Source: Diatrype stigma
Lineage: Eukaryota > Ascomycota > Sordariomycetes > Xylariales > Diatrypaceae
Direction of reading: 5' to 3'
DNA length: 64,000 bases
Assembly (NCBI GenBank): GCA_022225965.2
Contig: JAKJXP020000002.1
Coordinates: 620,001 to 684,000, forward strand
Shown here: positions 60,537 through 64,000 of the stretch, piece by piece
How the letters are laid out: each line of letters begins with the position of its first letter
Numbering within the stretch: the stretch's first letter is position 1
Made by a program: the position numbers and the translations under genes
The notes under the pieces: model-generated
What the model was told of the DNA's origin: nothing
The model's database searches: none
The model's input: the letters and a program-made list of their open reading frames with translations, nothing else

Positions 60537-63101
60537 TTAACTACTAGATGATAAGCCACTTGACTGAGCAACGGCAGCATGATCGGCAATCAGCAGCTTC
60601 GCGAGCTCGGTCGTCGCGCCGTCCTTCCTCGTCGTGCCGGGGGGCGCCCAGGAGATCAGCATGCGCTGGCCGACGACGACGGCCGGGGCCTGGAATTTGA
60701 TGCCGTCGCTGTCGGGGGCCATGAGCGTCAGCTTCGGGGCGATGGTGGACAGGACGTCGAAGTTGGCGCCGACGTAGCTGGCGACGGGCACCGGCGGCAG
60801 CTTGAGCCGCTGTGCCATGCGGTCGTAGTTGAAGTTGCGCAGCGTGTCCGAGATGTTGGTGAACTGGTGGTGGCTCAGCACGTCGTACAGCGCGTCGCCG
60901 TCCGCGCCGTCGATCGCATCCTGCACGTCCGCCGGGCTCTCGTACTGCACGTCCCAGTAGCTGGCCGACGCCTCGAAGTGCTCGTTCAGCCGCATCGCCG
61001 GCAGCACCACCTCCTTCTTGACGCGGGCGACGAACTCGGGCCGCCCCACGACGTCGGCCGCGAAGGCGAGGAGCTGCGCGATCTCGTTGGATATGGCGTC
61101 CGCTACCTTCTCCCGAGTCGCGTCGAAGGTGGCGTCCGAGTATATACAATGGAACCAGTAGCCGGTCCATAGCTTGACCCATTGGTCGCCTACATAAGCC
61201 AGTTAGCGACGGCCATCGAAGTAATTAGGCACTTGAGGACAGGGAGGGGGGGTGCATGAGTGAGAATTACTTTTCTTTTCGTCCCATATCTCTTGCTGGA
61301 CCGTCTTCATGCCCTCGATGGTCCCAGCCAGGTCGGGGTACAGATCCCTGGTCGTGACGAATACCCGCTGGTAGAGGTAGCGGTTCAACACGCTGGCGAC
61401 CAGGACAGACTCGTCCACCCAGGCATTGCGCTCAACGAGATCTGGGTTGTCGTGGAGATAGCTCCTGAATGTGTAGGCACTGTTCGGGTTGGTCTTCACA
61501 TGGTTTAGGATAGCAGCTTCTTGTTGATCTAAGATACCCTCAACCAGGGTCCGCGCGTCGCCAAAGATTTGGTTGAATGCCTATCATGATGTTCATTTAG
61601 AGTCTCACTAGCAAAAGTCGGATGGAAGGGGAGCGGCTGACCTTAGCATTTTCGATAGGGAGCGGATCATTCCATGACGGTAGTGTGTCTTTACCCTTCT
61701 CTGCGAGATCTTTAGCAACACGAGCTTTTATGTCGTCTTGGAGTCCTGTCAAATCCTTTGGCTGGTCCTTCCTCTATTTCATCTCATCAGCGTCCTAGCT
61801 CAAACGAATTGCTACAAGGAGTCGGTTGTCTGTTAAGCTTACCGCATCAGCCAGTTCCTTGGTCAGTTCAGCAATCCGTTGTTCCGACTTCTTCAGTTCT
61901 TCCTTAAGTCTCTTTTTCTCTTCTTCGCATGCCTTTTCCGCACCGGTCAATTTCTTGATCAGTTCGGCATTCTTCTCTTCTGCCTTTTTCAGTTCCTTCT
62001 TAAGGCGCTTCTTTTCTTTTTCGCAGTCCTGTTCCGACTGTTTCTGTTTTTTCTTGAGTGATTCCACGAGCTTTTCCTGATCCGAAGCTGAGCGCTTCGT
62101 TTGTTTTCTCTCATCCTCTAGATCCTTGTTGAGGTCATCCAACTGCTTTCGAAGGTCTGTCTGTGATGCAAGTCTACTAGAGGTCCGCCGTAGCGCTGCT
62201 GTCTGTGTTGCACTGTTTTTCGTACTGTTCGTGCTTTTCACGGCGTCTCTTTCCTGGATGGCGCTGTCTCGCTCCTGGGTGATAGTATCTAACTTCTGTT
62301 GAAGGTTCTGGAGCGCGGCCTTCTTATCGTCCAATTTTGCAGTCTGTGTTGCTGCAGCGGCTAGCTTGTCCTCGAGATCCTTGATTGCCTTTGCGTTCTG
62401 TTCTTGCAACTGCTTATCTTGGGCACTTTTATCTATAAACTTCGCCTGTTCAATTTTCGATTTCTTTAACGCGTCTTGCAGTTTCTTGATCTCCGCACTC
62501 TGTGTTGCTGCAGCGGGCGCCTTCGCCTGGAGTTCCTGGATATAGTTTTGGAGATCATTGATATACTTTGCGCTGGTTTTCTTTATCTCCTCATCCGTGG
62601 CTTCTTTACTTAAGAATATTGCTTGCTGAAACTCCAGCTGTTGTAAGTCTGCCTGGAGTTTCTCGATCTTGGTCTTCTGCTGGTTATCGACGTCGGTTTG
62701 GGTTTGAGCCTCGGTTGTACCTTGCGCCTGTTTCGCAGGCTGCGTTGCGTTTCGCGCTGGCAGGGGTCGAGTTAGTATATATACTTCACGATGAGTTACG
62801 TGGTGAATGGATAAACCCCTCGCTCAAACACCGAAAGACTCAATGAACCCGCATAATGGGATAGTAATTGAATGCCCGATTTTCTTCCTTCGCCCCTGGT
62901 ATATATAACTCTAAAGTTGCACTCACCGTCTCTCAGTTGAGCTTTAGTGCGTGCGAGTTTGAGCTTTTGTGCTGCGTCGGTACCTCGCTTCCGCCCTCCC
63001 AGCTGCTTCTTCAGTTCTGCAATCTGGTTTTGTATCTTCTTCACTCTTGCGTCCAGACCCCCCGCAGCACTTGCTGAAGGCGTCTTTTTCTTGACACCCA
63101 T
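60537..63101 (-). CDS. Uncharacterised long coiled-coil protein, paralogue of the 53-55 kb gene
   Basis: Five exons, 63101-62927, 62756-61843, 61773-61642, 61580-61271 and 61189-60537, encode about 727 residues with every junction in frame. The N-terminus is basic (MGVKKKTPSAS). Residues ~18-360 form an almost unbroken coiled coil rich in Lys, Glu, Gln and Leu, with two similar KKRLK(K/E)ELKK(A/S)E repeats. The next block (FRSYLHDNPDL, SVLNRYLYQRVF, LYPDLAGTIEGM) and the C-terminal domain (VKKEVVLPAMRLNEHFE, LYDVLSHHQF, VVVGQRMLISWAPPG) match the gene at 53-55 kb. The intron before SDQWVKLW sits at the same site and phase as in that paralogue. A TATAAG lies ~83 bp upstream of ATG. No known family or catalytic motif is recognised. 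The coiled coil suggests oligomerisation or scaffolding, which is inference. Confidence 0.82.
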
Positions 63102-64000
63102 GGTTTAGTATTCGACAACTCCCAATTTGCTCGTAGGAAAGTGCTAGTGCCGACCATAGTGAATGAACTATGCTGTGTCTTCGCTTATAAGGAGTTATAT
63201 TTCCGCTTTCTCCCTGATACCGAACAATGGCCGGGTATGCTTGCAGAGATATGAAGAAGTTGCCTTTGTTAAAGGTTTACCAGTGGCCGGATTCGGTTCC
63301 CGGTGAGATAACTTGAGAAAGGACAAGAATAAATCACGAAGAATTCATTCATTTGAAACAAGACACTCGTGTTGCTACTTATACGGAATTAACGATTTGT
63401 TCATTCTCTGCATCAAATTTATATGTAGGACGGGACTTCGTACGACTTTGTAGTGTCTGCCTTGATATTGAATATATCGACTAGAGTCACATCTCATGGT
63501 GTGCGGGCCAAAGTCAGCTCACGAAGGCCATGTCTGATCATATCTACTATATGACCAAGAATGAGCTCGGAGTGGATGGTATTTGTGACCCTTTGACATA
63601 TCTATATAACCACACAATACGTGGATTTTGTCTTACGTTGGCTGTAGATGCATCCGAAACCCCTTTAAGCCTTCAAGTCCGCACATGAGCAATTACAGAC
63701 TTCGTGATCGAGGAGTCTTCCCTCGTAAGCCAGAGGCTGTAGGTAGGTAGCCCCCCCCCCCCCCCCTCCCCGCCCAGAAGACCGAATAAAGTCGCAACCC
63801 ACCCAGCCTGCAATGTCTGAGACAAAGAGCCATAAGCGAGATACCTGCGCACTTTGCTCCAGTAGGAAACCTAACTGCTCTATTGGAACTGACCATCCAA
63901 ACAGCGACAAAGTTTCGTACCTAGCAGTCCTTCGACACGGGGAAAAAGAACCTGGTAGGCTGGTTCCGTCGACGTAACAATAGCAAGCGTAAATCACGCC
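63102..64000. other. Promoter region and right window edge
   Basis: About 900 bp upstream of the coiled-coil gene. It includes a TATAAG (minus strand, 63184-63189) and a 17-C homopolymer at 63751-63767. Open frames across the C run are not credible genes. Confidence 0.5.

Noticed and set aside
60544..61182. Alternative minus-strand frame of ~212 codons in the coiled-coil gene's last exon
   Set aside because: Arg/Gly-rich out-of-frame reading of the same exon. The in-frame version continues the domain shared with the paralogue.

Overview
The window reads as nuclear DNA of a filamentous ascomycete (Pezizomycotina, probably Sordariomycetes; the class is inferred). Genes carry short 45-110 nt spliceosomal introns with GTAAGT-type donors and CTAAC-like branch sites, exons are GC-rich, and one transposon shows the C-to-T decay typical of repeat-induced point mutation (RIP). 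I support fourteen protein genes, one RBR-type relic and one decayed Mutator-like element. Exon borders were placed by eye from splice consensus, reading phase and family motifs. No tRNA, rRNA or CRISPR was recognised.

Layout. 0-1.6 kb: a four-TM protein (-). 1.6-8.5 kb: gene-free, ending in decayed tandem repeats. 8.5-10.4 kb: a repeat-rich C2H2 zinc-finger protein (+). 13.7-14.2 kb: an RBR relic (-). 14.3-17.7 kb: an eight-exon Argonaute (-) with an intact DEDH slicer tetrad. 17.7-21.1 kb: a strand-biased stretch upstream of it with about a dozen minus-strand donor-like sites, perhaps a spliced leader or lncRNA. 23.2-27.3 kb: a RIP-decayed MULE with ~125 bp inverted repeats. 29.4-31.0 kb: trehalose-6-phosphate synthase (-). 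34.1-37.0 kb: an RBR E3 ligase with a 14-nt exon and a disordered protein (+). 38.7-43.7 kb: a rhodopsin/SAT4-type membrane protein (+), an Asp-box propeller protein (+) and a cytochrome P450 (-), the last with an assembly gap and homopolymers in a probable GC-AG intron. 43.7-50.5 kb: gene-free. 50.5-51.9 kb: secreted short tyrosinase (+).

The right end (53-63 kb) is the most unusual part. Two diverged paralogues of an uncharacterised protein type (52964-55022 and 60537-63101, both -) bracket an Hsp70-like ATPase (+) and a secreted GH5 hydrolase (-). The paralogues share a helical block, a C-terminal domain and an intron at the same site and phase. The nearer paralogue and the ATPase gene are divergent over about 780 bp. 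A functional link is a hypothesis.

Argonaute (RNA silencing) and the RIP-scarred MULE represent two genome-defence layers in one interval. The SAT4-type protein, P450 and tyrosinase are of kinds often seen near metabolite genes, but no backbone synthase is visible here.
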